Assembly (NCBI GenBank): GCA_910577525.1
Contig: CAJTLI010000002.1
Location: 59,601 to 123,600 of the forward strand
Length of the DNA: 64,000 nucleotides
Direction of reading: 5' to 3'
Source of the DNA: an uncultured Oscillospiraceae bacterium
GTDB taxonomy: Bacteria; Bacillota; Clostridia; Oscillospirales; Oscillospiraceae
Shown here: one piece after another, positions 8,072 to 16,714 of the stretch
How the letters are laid out: each line of letters opens with the position of its first letter
How positions within the stretch are numbered: position 1 is the first letter of the stretch
Made by a program: the position numbers and the translations under genes
The notes under the pieces: generated by a model
Told to the model about the DNA's origin: nothing
The model's input: the letters and a program-made list of their open reading frames with translations, nothing else
Databases searched by the model: none

Positions 8072-10472
8072 ACTCCACCTTGGTCACAAATCTGACCTCC
8101 ACCACCGTGCCGGGAGACACCATGGTGCCCTGGTCCAGCGACTGCGCCGAGGACGCCACCTGCGGGTCGGTGTAGTCCACCACGCCGGAGGCCCGCATGA
8201 ACAGCCCCAGCGCCTCCAGCGCCTCCTTGGCCGCCGTGGGCGACTTGCCCGACAGATCCGGCACCTCCACCTGATCCTCCGGCACGGCGTCCCCCAGATA
8301 CAAAATCACGTTGGACCCGCCCGGTATGGACACTCCCGCGGCAGGCACCTGATAGGTGACTACGCTGCCCGTCCCCACAGTGCGGCACTCAAAGCCCGCG
8401 CTCTGAATGGTTCCCTTGGCCACCGTCAGCTCCCTGCCGATGACGTAGGGCATGGGGGTGTCCGCGCCCGCCAGCTGGTCCGCGCTGTACTGCTTCTCAA
8501 TGCCCATATAGTCCAGAATATTGGCGATGAGGGGACCCACCATGGGAGCGGTGATGTTGCCGCCGGAGATGTAGGTGCCCGAGGCGGTGTAGCTGGAGTC
8601 GGGACCGGAGCGCTTGGGGGTGTCGTACACCACCAGCACCAGCACCTGGGGATCGTCCACCGGGGCAAAGCCCATGAAGGAGCACATGACGTCCTTATTA
8701 TAGTCCGGGTTGTACTTCCGATCCAGCAGCTCGGAGGTGCCCGTCTTGCCGCCGATGGAATAGCCGATCATGTTGGCGTTGTGGCCGGAGCCCTCCCGGG
8801 TGCCCACCACCTGTTCCAGAATGCCCCGTATCTTTTCCGAGGTGGACTCGCTGATGACCTGCCGCACCTCCTGGACCTCGTGATAGAAGGTGGTGTTGCC
8901 CTCCCCGTCGGTGATGGACTGCACCACGTAGGGCTGGAGCAGGTGTCCGCCGTTGATGACGGCGGCAAAGGCCGAGATCATCTGGATGGGGGTCACCTTG
9001 AACCGCTGGCCGAAGGAGCCCACCGCCACCGACTGGGCCCCAGAGGGGGCCTTGAACTCCGACTCGAGCCAGAACACCTGAGTGCCCTCCCCCGCCAGGT
9101 CGATGCCGGTCTTGTTGAACAGGCCGAAGTCCCCGAAGTACTTCCACATGATGTCCGGGCCCATTTTCTCCCCGATCTTCATCAGAGCCACGTTGCAGGA
9201 GTTCATCACCGCATGGGTCAGATCCTGGTCGCCGTGGCCGGGAGCGGGCTTGTGGCAACCGATGGTCCGGCCTCCCACCACCTTGGACCCGCCGCAGTAG
9301 AAGTGGTCGTCCATGGAGACGATGCCCTCCTCCAGGGCCATGGCCACGGTGATGGGCTTGAACACGGAGCCGGGCTCATAGGCCTCGGCCAGGGCCCGGT
9401 TTTTCATCTGGGTTTTCCAGGCCTCGTCCCAGGCCTTGTCGGCGGCCTCGTCCCCCTCCTCCGTTTTCACCCGCTCCACCTCGGCCTGGAGCGATTCGCT
9501 GAGCAGCACGCCCCAGTTGTTGGGGTCGAAGTCCGGGGAGCTGGCCATGGCCAGCACCGCCCCGGTCTGGGGATTGATGGCCAGGCCGAAGGCGCCCTTC
9601 TGCACGTCGTAGGTCTCGATGCCCTCCTCCAGGGTCTGCTCCAGCATGGCCTGAATGCGCTCGTCCAGGGTGAGGTGGATGTCATAGCCGTCCTCCGCGT
9701 CGAAGTACATGTCATAGCCGGAGAGCATATCCATGCGCATGCCGTTCACCGAGGTGACCACCCGGCCCAGCTCGCCGGACAGCGCGTCCTCATAGAGGGC
9801 CTCGATGCCTGCCTTGCCCACCTTGTTCTCGCCGCTCTCCTTGGTCTGGCCCATGTATCCCAGCACATGGGCCCCCACCGAGGAATAGGGATAATAGCGC
9901 TTGCTGCTGGGGGTGAGCTGGAGGGCGGCGGACAGCTTCTTCTCCCGGATAAACTGCCGGGCCTTCTCCGCGTCCTCCTCCTCCATCTCGTAGTAGAGCA
10001 CCTCATAGCCGGAATTGGTGCGCTCCACCCGCTTCCAAAGCAGGTCCTCGTCATAGCCGAACAGCTCCACGATGCCGTCCACAATGGTTTTGCGCAGGTC
10101 GTACAGAGCCTTGTCATAGGCGGCCTGATCCAGAGTGCCGTTCCCATCGGTGTAGCGGTCCTTGTTCACGGCGCTCAGCACCCCCATGGGAGACAGAATC
10201 AGCTTATAGACCGTGGCGGACATGGCCATGGGCCGGCCCTCCCGGTCGTAAATGGTGCCCCGGTTGGCGGCTACGGACACGCTCCGGGTCTGCTGGTTGG
10301 CCGCCCGCTCCTCCCATTCCTGATGCTCCAAAACCTGGAGCTTGTAGAGCTGGGCGATGAGGGGCAGAAACATGCCGATTCCCAGCACCACCATCAGGAA
10401 TATGGTGCGCCGGAACAGGCTGCGGTTGTTTCTGCCGTCGGAGCGGCGGGGCTTACGATTGGGCTGCTGCAT
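8058..10472 (-). CDS. spoVD: Class B penicillin-binding protein, SpoVD/PBP2B (FtsI) type with two PASTA domains
   Basis: This 804-residue transpeptidase crosslinks peptide stems at the septum or in spore cortex. A basic N-terminus (KPRRSDGRNNRSLFRR) and one membrane helix come first, then a dimerisation/pedestal domain, then the transpeptidase. Its active-site motifs are S369-V-F-K, SCN, and KTGTS. Two PASTA repeats end the protein (VPDLSGKSPTAAKEALEALG in the second). The neighbourhood (rsmH, ftsL-like, mraY) fits either PbpB/FtsI or SpoVD, which sit side by side in B. subtilis. Only one is present here, so it may serve vegetative division; the symbol is therefore provisional. AGGAG lies 8 bp before the ATG. 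Confidence 0.9.
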   Translation of the reverse strand: MQQPNRKPRRSDGRNNRSLFRRTIFLMVVLGIGMFLPLIAQLYKLQVLEHQEWEERAANQQTRSVSVAANRGTIYDREGRPMAMSATVYKLILSPMGVLSAVNKDRYTDGNGTLDQAAYDKALYDLRKTIVDGIVELFGYDEDLLWKRVERTNSGYEVLYYEMEEEDAEKARQFIREKKLSAALQLTPSSKRYYPYSSVGAHVLGYMGQTKESGENKVGKAGIEALYEDALSGELGRVVTSVNGMRMDMLSGYDMYFDAEDGYDIHLTLDERIQAMLEQTLEEGIETYDVQKGAFGLAINPQTGAVLAMASSPDFDPNNWGVLLSESLQAEVERVKTEEGDEAADKAWDEAWKTQMKNRALAEAYEPGSVFKPITVAMALEEGIVSMDDHFYCGGSKVVGGRTIGCHKPAPGHGDQDLTHAVMNSCNVALMKIGEKMGPDIMWKYFGDFGLFNKTGIDLAGEGTQVFWLESEFKAPSGAQSVAVGSFGQRFKVTPIQMISAFAAVINGGHLLQPYVVQSITDGEGNTTFYHEVQEVRQVISESTSEKIRGILEQVVGTREGSGHNANMIGYSIGGKTGTSELLDRKYNPDYNKDVMCSFMGFAPVDDPQVLVLVVYDTPKRSGPDSSYTASGTYISGGNITAPMVGPLIANILDYMGIEKQYSADQLAGADTPMPYVIGRELTVAKGTIQSAGFECRTVGTGSVVTYQVPAAGVSIPGGSNVILYLGDAVPEDQVEVPDLSGKSPTAAKEALEALGLFMRASGVVDYTDPQVASSAQSLDQGTMVSPGTVVEVRFVTKVEYGDN

Positions 10473-10594
10473 GGTTTTCGCTCCTGCCTTCCTGAAAATC
10501 GTCGGATCACTATGGGAGAGGGGCGCAGGAACGAGTTACATTCCTCACGCCCCTCCAGTCTCTCTATGGGTGAATATATGCCGGAACAGGTCCT

Positions 10595-11164
10595 TTATGA
10601 CAGTAAGCCGGCAAAAAAGCGCTCCGCGCGCTGGAGGATACCGGACAGGCCGTTCTTCGAGCCGTCATAATAGACCACGCTGTCCCCGCCGGACAGGTCC
10701 AGATACACCGTCTGATTCTCGTTGGGCCGCACCATGGTACCGTTAGACAGAAATTGGGCCTCAATGGCCTCCAGATCGTACACCAGCTCGTACTTGGCCT
10801 GAAGGGTCCGGTTCTCGTCCTGCAAATCGGACAGCGTGCCGCGCAGCTCCACGATGTCGTTGTTCACCACCGCCAGCCGGGCGCAGTTGACCACCAGCAG
10901 CAGCGTGCACGCCAGCACGGAGAAGATCCCCACCACGGCGAAGGGCGAGATGGCGGTCTGAGCCCGGACCTGCACGCTGGGCCGTACCGCCGGACGCCTG
11001 CGGGGCCGGGGCTGAGGACGGCGCTGGGGCTCCTGCCGTCGCGCCGGCGCGGCGTTCATCTGATCCCGGCGGCTTCTGCGGACGGGATCCTGCTCAAATT
11101 CCGGCTTATACGCCACATTTCCATAGGTACGGTACCGTTTTGTACTCCTCTTCTGCTCTGCCAT
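10595..11164 (-). CDS. ftsL: FtsL-like divisome protein
   Basis: A 189-residue bitopic protein. The first ~80 residues are strongly basic and proline/arginine-rich. One membrane segment follows (FAVVGIFSVLACTLLLVVNCA), then a coiled coil with leucine-rich heptads (NDIVELRGTLSDLQDENRTLQ), as in FtsL/DivIC. FtsL proteins are poorly conserved, and identification rests on topology plus position between rsmH and the septal PBP, exactly where ftsL lies in Firmicutes. The long basic cytoplasmic tail is larger than in B. subtilis FtsL (about 117 residues in all). The ATG at 11164 has GGAGGAG 8 bp upstream. Confidence 0.75.
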   Translation of the reverse strand: MAEQKRSTKRYRTYGNVAYKPEFEQDPVRRSRRDQMNAAPARRQEPQRRPQPRPRRRPAVRPSVQVRAQTAISPFAVVGIFSVLACTLLLVVNCARLAVVNNDIVELRGTLSDLQDENRTLQAKYELVYDLEAIEAQFLSNGTMVRPNENQTVYLDLSGGDSVVYYDGSKNGLSGILQRAERFFAGLLS

Positions 11165-11234
11165 AGGGCACACTCCTCCGTACTTGGTCCCTGCCCCGCG
11201 CTGGTATCCGCAAAGCAGGCTCTATCCGTTTGCC

Positions 11235-12170
11235 TCAGAGCTTTTCCGCCACGCGCAGCTTGGCGCTTCGGGCGCGGGGATTCTCCTCCAGCTCCTCTTT
11301 CCCGGCCACGATGGGCCGCTTTCCGATCAGTTTTGCCTTTGGCGTCCTGCCGCATACACACACCGGGAAATCCGGCGGGCAGGTGCACCCTCTGGCCCAC
11401 TCCCCGAAGGCCGTCTTGACCAGCCGGTCCTCCAGCGAGTGAAAGGAGATCACGGCCAGCCGCCCGCCCGGGTTCAGCGCGCCCAGCGCGCCGCCCAGCA
11501 TACGCTCCACCTCGCCCAGCTCGTCGTTCACCGCGATGCGGATGGCCTGAAAGGACCGCTTGGCCGGGTGCTGCTTTTCCCGGCGGGCTTTGGCCGGCAT
11601 AGCGTCCCGGATGAGCTGGGCCAGCTGGCCCGTGGTCTCTATGGGGCCGCCCTCCCGCCGGTGGGCGATGGCGGCGGCGATTAGGCCGGAATAGCGCTCC
11701 TCGCCGTACTGCCAGAGAATGCGCTTCAGGTCTTCCTGGCTCCAACCGTTCACCACATCCCTGGCTGTGAGGGGGGCGGACTGGTCCATGCGCATATCCA
11801 GCGGAGCGTCCTGAAGATAGGAGAACCCCCGGCTGCCGTCATCCAGCTGAGGGGAGGACACCCCCAGATCGAACAGCATCCCATCCACTCCGGCCACGTT
11901 CAGCGAGGCCAGAATTTCGGGCAGGTCTCCAAAGTTCCCCCGCACCAGCGTCACCCTGTCCATGCGGTCCCCCAGCAGAGCCGGCGCCGCGTCCAGCGCG
12001 GCCTTGTCCCGGTCCACGGCGATCAGCCGCCCGGTGGTGAGCCGCCTGGCGATCTCCAGCGAGTGGCCCGCCCTTCCCAGGGTGCCGTCCACATAAATTC
12101 CGTCGGGCCGGATGCTTAGACCCTCCAGGCACTCCCGCAGGAGCACCGGCTTGTGTGTGTACTCCGTCAT
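11235..12170 (-). CDS. rsmH: 16S rRNA (cytosine1402-N4)-methyltransferase RsmH (MraW)
   Basis: RsmH N4-methylates C1402 of 16S rRNA in the P site using SAM. The 311-residue protein has the family start HKPVLLRECLEGL, the SAM-binding YVDGTLGRAGHS, FDLGVSSPQLDDGSRGFSY, MDQSAPLTARDVVN and the late FHSLEDRLVK. These are all diagnostic. It lies 4 bp after the mraZ stop, so coupled translation is likely. The end carries the common RSAKLRVAEKL tail. Confidence 0.98.
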   Translation of the reverse strand: MTEYTHKPVLLRECLEGLSIRPDGIYVDGTLGRAGHSLEIARRLTTGRLIAVDRDKAALDAAPALLGDRMDRVTLVRGNFGDLPEILASLNVAGVDGMLFDLGVSSPQLDDGSRGFSYLQDAPLDMRMDQSAPLTARDVVNGWSQEDLKRILWQYGEERYSGLIAAAIAHRREGGPIETTGQLAQLIRDAMPAKARREKQHPAKRSFQAIRIAVNDELGEVERMLGGALGALNPGGRLAVISFHSLEDRLVKTAFGEWARGCTCPPDFPVCVCGRTPKAKLIGKRPIVAGKEELEENPRARSAKLRVAEKL

Positions 12171-12174
12171 TGTG

Positions 12175-12591
12175 TTAAATCCCCAGGTTCTTCATCAGGC
12201 TGGCAATGGTCTCGGGATTGAGCTGCTGGCGGGCCTTGGCTTTCCAGCTCTCCGCGCTCCAGATCTGGGCCCGGTCGTTGTTGCCTGTGACCACCACGTC
12301 CCGGTCGATCTTGGCATAATCCTTCAGGTAGGAGGGAATCTGAAACCGCCACTGCTTGTCCGCCTCACACAGCTGGGCGGAGGCAAAGAACAAATCCATG
12401 GAGGCCGCGTCCGTGGTAGACAGCTCGGACACCCGCTGGCGAAGCTTGTCCCAGGTCTCCATAGGGTAAAGGGTCAGGTTTTCCTTTACTCCCACCGCCA
12501 GATAAAAACTGGAGCCCAGCTTGTCCCGGAGCTTGGAGGGAACGATAAGGCGGCCAGCGCTGTCAATGCTGTGCTCATAAGTGCCGGTCAT
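12175..12591 (-). CDS. mraZ: MraZ, DNA-binding regulator of the division/cell-wall cluster
   Basis: MraZ is an AbrB-fold protein that forms ring-shaped oligomers and controls its own cluster. The sequence shows two SpoVT/AbrB repeats, each with the D-x3-R signature: DSAGR near residue 10 and DKQWR near residue 81. At 138 residues it matches the family. It is the first gene of the cluster. Upstream are a strong promoter and TGGAG direct repeats at 10-bp spacing, resembling known MraZ boxes. GGAGG lies 7 bp before the ATG. Confidence 0.97.
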   Translation of the reverse strand: MTGTYEHSIDSAGRLIVPSKLRDKLGSSFYLAVGVKENLTLYPMETWDKLRQRVSELSTTDAASMDLFFASAQLCEADKQWRFQIPSYLKDYAKIDRDVVVTGNNDRAQIWSAESWKAKARQQLNPETIASLMKNLGI

Positions 12592-12630
12592 CCCTCTCCC
12601 TCCATTTCTCTCCTAATTATAGCAGATTTA

Positions 12631-12685
12631 CTCCATTTCCCTCCACCACGTTTTTCAGTATACCGTAGCCACCCATAAAATGCAA
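12631..12685 (-). promoter_or_regulatory. mraZ promoter with MraZ-box-like direct repeats
   Basis: On the minus strand TTGCAT (12680-12685), 17 bp and TATACT (12657-12662) form a promoter. Just downstream lie TGGAG-N5-TGGAG (12641-12645 and 12631-12635), spaced 10 bp like the TGGGN repeats bound by E. coli MraZ. A second -10-like TATAAT sits at 12616-12621. This suggests autoregulation of the whole cluster. The remainder of the 307-bp gap 12592-12898 is AT-rich and shows no gene. Confidence 0.65.
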
Positions 12686-12823
12686 GGACTTTTTTTCGGT
12701 GAATTTGCCCATTTGGGGTAAATTTTTTGTCATTTTATGTCGAACGGGCATTCGTTTATTGATTTTAATTTTTACTTTTGGTGCCGTTTATTGGGCCGTT
12801 TCCCCCTCTCCTCCCAATATGAC

Positions 12824-12862
12824 ATAAAAAAATCCCCGCCGAATTTTTTCCACGGCAGGAAT
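12824..12862 (-). terminator. Intrinsic terminator after the coiled-coil gene
   Basis: On the minus strand a 10-bp stem (12832-12841 with 12853-12862) is followed by seven T. It ends the uvrC-rsmD-coaD-coiled-coil transcription unit before the mraZ promoter. Confidence 0.8.
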
Positions 12863-12898
12863 TTTTTATCCCAATTTTTTCTATTTTCAGCCCGGGAT

Positions 12899-13423
12899 CT
12901 ACCGGTCCGCCTCGGCGTCATACATCCGGCTGCTCCCGGAGGAACCGGAGCGGTCGCTTCCTCCGCTCCCCATGCCGGACCGGAATTGATTGTGCACCTG
13001 CCGCATCTCCGCATGGGCGGCGGCCAAGGCGTCCTCTGTCCGGCGCAGCAAATCCGCACAGTACTCATTGGTCTCACGGCAGGTCTTTTTTGCCTCCTCG
13101 TCGGCGCGGGCCAGCACCTCCCGCGCCTTCTGCCGGGCCTGATTCATCACGGGGGCCTCGCTCACCATCTGGTTGGCCTCGATCTCCGCCCGCTTGCGGA
13201 TCTCCTCCGCCTCCCGCTTCGCGGTGGCAATGTACTCGTTCCGGGCGTTGAGAATCTTCCGCGCCTCCGCCAAATCCACCGGCAGCTGCTTTTTCGCGTC
13301 CTCAATGAGATCCAGCGCCTTATCCCGCTCGATCACACACTTGTCTCCGCTGAAAGCGGCATTCTTTGCCTCGTCGATCATATCGAACAGCATATCCAGC
13401 AGTTCGTCCACGGCTGTCGCCAT
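12899..13423 (-). CDS. Coiled-coil protein of unknown function downstream of coaD
   Basis: I do not recognise a characterised family for this 174-residue protein. Residues ~10-140 are almost all charged helix with heptad character (KREAEEIRKRAEIEANQ, ARQKAREVLARADEEAKK), similar in composition to ATP synthase subunit b/H or DivIVA-type coils. The tail is a glycine/serine-rich disordered stretch (GMGSGGSDRSGSSGSS). No membrane segment or signal peptide is seen. The gene lies 30 bp after coaD and is followed by a strong terminator. A scaffold or division-related role is possible but unproven. AGGAGG sits 8 bp before the start. Confidence 0.75.
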   Translation of the reverse strand: MATAVDELLDMLFDMIDEAKNAAFSGDKCVIERDKALDLIEDAKKQLPVDLAEARKILNARNEYIATAKREAEEIRKRAEIEANQMVSEAPVMNQARQKAREVLARADEEAKKTCRETNEYCADLLRRTEDALAAAHAEMRQVHNQFRSGMGSGGSDRSGSSGSSRMYDAEADR

Positions 13424-13453
13424 GCGTCATTCCTCCTATTTTGTGAATAGCCG

Positions 13454-13954
13454 TCACATGGGATTCGGGACGCCGCCCGTCACCTTGCTCCGCACCCGGC
13501 CGATGATCTGACGGGGCACAAAATCGGACAGGTCCGCCCCGTACCGCGCTAGCTCCTTGACCACCGTGGAGCTGAGAAAGGCGTACTTGGGCCGCGTATA
13601 GAGAAACACGGTATCCAGCTTGGGGTAGAGCTTGGCGTTGAGCATGGCCATCTGAATCTCCGACTCATAGTCGGACACCGCCCGCAGTCCCTTCACCAGC
13701 ACCCGGGCCCGGTGGCTCTTGGCGTATTCCGCCACAAGCTCCTGGCAGCAGTCCACGCTCACGTTGGGCAGGTCCTCCGTCACCGCCCGGATGAGCTCCA
13801 CACGCTCCTGGGGGGAGAACAGCCCGGAGGGCTTGGCGGAGTTCACGCTGACGCACACGATCAGCTCGTCGAAAATGGCGGCGGCACGCTTGATGATGTC
13901 CAGATGACCCAGCGTCACCGGGTCAAAGCTGCCGGGATAGATGGCGCGTCTCAT
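13454..13954 (-). CDS. coaD: Phosphopantetheine adenylyltransferase (CoaD)
   Basis: CoaD adenylates 4'-phosphopantetheine, the penultimate step of coenzyme A synthesis. The 166-residue protein has the nucleotidyltransferase signature YPGSFDPVTLGHLDII with the H-x-G-H-like TLGH. Also present are the LVKGLRAVSDYESEIQMA segment and the FLSSTVVKELA ending typical of PPAT. It overlaps rsmD by 4 bp (ATGA), an arrangement common in Firmicutes. Confidence 0.97.
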   Translation of the reverse strand: MRRAIYPGSFDPVTLGHLDIIKRAAAIFDELIVCVSVNSAKPSGLFSPQERVELIRAVTEDLPNVSVDCCQELVAEYAKSHRARVLVKGLRAVSDYESEIQMAMLNAKLYPKLDTVFLYTRPKYAFLSSTVVKELARYGADLSDFVPRQIIGRVRSKVTGGVPNPM

Positions 13955-14502
13955 GAATGGGCCCTCCTGCGGTATAGGGTGAATTTGATCCTGCCGTACC
14001 GGTATTCCCTGCCCTTTTCATAGGGCTCGTCCACCTCCGGCAGGCTGTGGTCCGCCAAGCTTTCGCACACTATTATACCATTTCCCACCACAATGTCAAT
14101 CGCCGTGATCAGCTCCAGGGCCCGCTCCAAATTTCCGGAGGCGTAGGGCGGGTCCAGGAACACCAGGCCGTACTTCTCCCGGACCCTGCCGAGGAAGGCG
14201 GCAAAGTCCTTTCCGTGGCAGGCGGAGCGGTCCTCAAAACCACAGGCCCTGATATTTTTCTGCGCCACCCGCAGCGCGGCGGGGGCGCTGTCCACAAAGT
14301 CGCAGAACGACGCGCCCCGGGACAGGGCCTCAATGCCCAGCTGCCCCGTGCCCGCGAACAGGTCCAGCGCCCGCCGGCCCTCAATGTCAAACTGGATGGC
14401 GCTGAACAGCCCCTCCTTTACCCGGTCGGTGGTGGGGCGCGTGTCCAAACCGGGCAGGTCCTCCAGCCTGCGTCCCTTTGCCAGGCCAGTGATGACTCTC
14501 AT
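13951..14502 (-). CDS. rsmD: 16S rRNA (guanine966-N2)-methyltransferase RsmD
   Basis: RsmD methylates G966 of 16S rRNA. The 183-residue Rossmann protein begins MRVITGLAKGRRLEDLPG, then RPTTDRVKEGLFSAIQ, the SAM loop ALDLFAGTGQLGIEALSRGA, and the catalytic DPPY. Its 5' end overlaps uvrC by 4 bp and its 3' end overlaps coaD by 4 bp, so uvrC-rsmD-coaD are translationally coupled. Confidence 0.96.
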   Translation of the reverse strand: MRVITGLAKGRRLEDLPGLDTRPTTDRVKEGLFSAIQFDIEGRRALDLFAGTGQLGIEALSRGASFCDFVDSAPAALRVAQKNIRACGFEDRSACHGKDFAAFLGRVREKYGLVFLDPPYASGNLERALELITAIDIVVGNGIIVCESLADHSLPEVDEPYEKGREYRYGRIKFTLYRRRAHS

Positions 14503-16346
14503 GATGTCTCTTCCTTTCCTTGATCCGCCTCTGACCCGTGGAAATAGCCGTACACCGCCGAAGCCGTGTTCTTCGGAACCACAGCGGACAGCTCCTCCAG
14601 CGAGGCGGCCTTCACCGCCTTCACGCTTTTAAACGCCTTCAAGAGCTGAGCCTTTCGGGTTGGTCCCACACCGGGAATTCCGTCCAGCGCCGAGCCCTTC
14701 AAATGCCCCGCCTGCTGCTGGCGGTGGAACTCAATGGCAAAGCGGTGGGTCTCCTCCTGAATGCGGCCCACCATGGCAAACAGGGCCTGATTGGCCTGTA
14801 TGCCGATCTCCCGGCCGTCCCCCGCCACCAGGGCGCGGGTCCGGTGGCGGTCGTCCTTAATCATGCCGTATACCGGAATGCCGTCCAGCCCCAGCTTGGA
14901 CATGGCCTCCCGTGCCGCCTTCACCTGCCCCGCGCCGCCGTCCATCAGCAGCAGGTCCGGCTTTTCCGCAAACTTCTCGTCCCCGTCCAGATACCGCCGG
15001 AACCGCCGCTCCACCACCTGCTCCATAGAGGCGTAGTCGTCGGCGTGGGGCATATCCTTCAACTTGAACCGGCGGTAATCCCGCTTCAGCGGCCTGCCGT
15101 CGATGTGCACCGTCATAGAGGCCACAATATCCGAGCTGCCCGTGTTGGAGATATCGAACGCCTCGATTCTGTGGGGCTGATTTTCCATACCCAGCAGCGC
15201 CCCCAACGCCTCAGTGAGCTTGGAGCGGCGCTCCTCCGCCGTGGTGGCCCGAAGCGCCTCCTCGGCGGCGTTTTCGTTGGCCAGCTTCACCAGCTCCATC
15301 TTGGCTCCCCGCTGGGGGGTGAGCACCTCCACCCTGCGGCCCACCGCCTCGGTGAGCATCCGGGCCAGCTCCACCTGCTCGTCGATGTCGCAGGGCAGCA
15401 GGATCTGCTTGGGGAGCTGGATGCGCCCGCCATAGTACTGGGCCGCCAGGGTGGACACCGTGGTCTGCTCGTCCTCCATTGGGACGGCCAGCAGCTCCCA
15501 GTCCTTGGCGGCCAGCTCCCCGCCGATGTAGTGCAGCACCACGAAGCAGCTCTTGGCCTCCCCCCGGTGGTAGCCCACCACGTCGGTGTCCGCCAGCGAC
15601 CCGGCCACCGCCTTCTGCCTGGTGGACAGCATCTGAATGGACCGGATGCGGTCCCGGAGCTGGGCGGCTCTCTCAAAGCGCAGCTCCTCTGCCGCCAGCT
15701 CCATCTCGGCAGCAAGCTCGTCCACTACCTCATCCAGACGGCCCTCCAGCAGCCGCACCGCCTGATCGATGGACCGCTTGTACTGGGTCTGATCCATTTC
15801 AGCCCGGCAGTAACCGTCGCACACGCCCATGTGAAAGTTGAGGCAGGGCCGCTCCTTACCGATGTCCTTGGGAAACTTCCGGCGGCAGGCGGGCAGGCGC
15901 AGGGCCTGACGCAAAGCGTCGATGATGCCCTGACTGGCAAAACGGGAGCCGTAGGGTCCAAAGTACCGGGCCCCGTCGTCCTCCGCCCTGGAGGCCAGGG
16001 AGAACCGGGGGTAGTCTCCGGCCGACAGGCGGATATAGGGAAAGCCCTTGCTGTCCTTGAGCAGGATATTATAGCGCGGCTGATGGCGCTTGATGAGGGC
16101 GCACTCCAGCACCAGGGCCTCAAACTCGGACTGAACCACGATGACATCAAAGTGGTCGATCTGGCTCACCATGGCCCGGGTCTTTTCGTTGTGCCGGGAC
16201 TGATCCTGAAAGTATTGGCTCACCCGGTTTTTCAGCGCCTTGGCCTTGCCCACGTAGATGACCTCGCTGCCGGCGTTCTGCATGATGTATACGCCGGGCT
16301 TGAGGGGCAGGGCGTGGGCCTTGTCCCTCAGTTCGTCGAATGTCAA
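14499..16346 (-). CDS. uvrC: Excinuclease ABC subunit UvrC
   Basis: UvrC makes both incisions in nucleotide excision repair with UvrB. The protein has the GIY-YIG nuclease domain (PGVYIMQN...VIYVGKAKALKNRVSQYF), a cysteine cluster (CRRKFP, CLNFHMGVCDGYC), a UVR domain that binds UvrB (about residues 205-240), the RNase H-like C-nuclease (IEAFDISNTGSSDIVASM), and a helix-hairpin-helix end (GIPGVGPTRKAQLLKAF). A TTG at 16346, 8 bp after AGGAGG, is the best start (615 residues); the GTG at 16355 overlaps the ribosome site. Confidence 0.95.
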   Translation of the reverse strand: MTFDELRDKAHALPLKPGVYIMQNAGSEVIYVGKAKALKNRVSQYFQDQSRHNEKTRAMVSQIDHFDVIVVQSEFEALVLECALIKRHQPRYNILLKDSKGFPYIRLSAGDYPRFSLASRAEDDGARYFGPYGSRFASQGIIDALRQALRLPACRRKFPKDIGKERPCLNFHMGVCDGYCRAEMDQTQYKRSIDQAVRLLEGRLDEVVDELAAEMELAAEELRFERAAQLRDRIRSIQMLSTRQKAVAGSLADTDVVGYHRGEAKSCFVVLHYIGGELAAKDWELLAVPMEDEQTTVSTLAAQYYGGRIQLPKQILLPCDIDEQVELARMLTEAVGRRVEVLTPQRGAKMELVKLANENAAEEALRATTAEERRSKLTEALGALLGMENQPHRIEAFDISNTGSSDIVASMTVHIDGRPLKRDYRRFKLKDMPHADDYASMEQVVERRFRRYLDGDEKFAEKPDLLLMDGGAGQVKAAREAMSKLGLDGIPVYGMIKDDRHRTRALVAGDGREIGIQANQALFAMVGRIQEETHRFAIEFHRQQQAGHLKGSALDGIPGVGPTRKAQLLKAFKSVKAVKAASLEELSAVVPKNTASAVYGYFHGSEADQGKEETS

Positions 16347-16387
16347 AGTGGTCACCTCCTGCTCACGACGGCTCCACGCTTCTACCG

Positions 16388-16494
16388 GGGCCCCCGCAAA
16401 GCCGCCCTTTGGTTTTGTGGGGAGAGGGGGAGCGGCAAGCGAGTTTTCGGCATCGCCGGAAACAAGCGATACGCAGCTTGCTCCGACGTTGTCA
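16388..16494. repeat. Dispersed repeat A, copy 1
   Basis: The first 40 bp (16388-16427) match 56687-56726 at 39 of 40 positions. Similarity continues more weakly to about 16494 and 56798. The core folds as CCCCGCAAAGCC / GGTTTTGTGGGG around a short loop. It lies in the 368-bp uvrC-HPr gap, which holds no gene. Confidence 0.75.
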
Positions 16495-16663
16495 CCCTCC
16501 GATTGGGCGCATAGGGGCGGCTTACCTCCGTCTCGGGCGAAACCCGCCTCCGCTTTACGGCGGCCAGGCTTTTGAGTCTCGCCCTCGGCTCGGTCGGCGG
16601 TAGACGCTTGCCGCTGGCAAGCACCGCCCCTCGCTCCGGTCCATCCGCCCCTATCCGCGCTTC
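16495..16663 (-). repeat. Dispersed repeat B, copy 1
   Basis: Reversed, this stretch aligns with 53010-53145. Both begin GAAGCGCG, share CAAAAGCC, and share GCGGAGGCGGGTTT followed by GCC(C/T)GAGAC. Length differs by a few tens of bases through indels. It adjoins repeat A without a gap. Confidence 0.65.
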
Positions 16664-16667
16664 TTAC

Positions 16668-16697
16668 AAAAAAAGCGCCGCGTGTCGCGGCGCTTTT
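16668..16697 (-). terminator. Intrinsic terminator after HPr
   Basis: AAAAGCGCCGCG-ACA-CGCGGCGCTTTTTTT on the minus strand: an 11-12 bp GC stem with a three-base loop and seven T. Confidence 0.9.
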
Positions 16698-16714
16698 CCG
16701 TGGTCAGCGTTTGG

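Noticed and set aside
7959..10670. 903-codon plus-strand frame opposite spoVD
   Set aside because: Antisense shadow; skewed His/Gly/Leu composition and no domain.
12616..12621. TATAAT as the main mraZ -10
   Set aside because: No -35 at a suitable distance; TTGCAT-17-TATACT upstream is better, so it is kept only as a possible second start.
16382..16624. Minus-strand 80-codon frame in the uvrC-HPr gap
   Set aside because: It covers dispersed repeats A and B, lacks a ribosome site and a similar frame appears at the other repeat copy.
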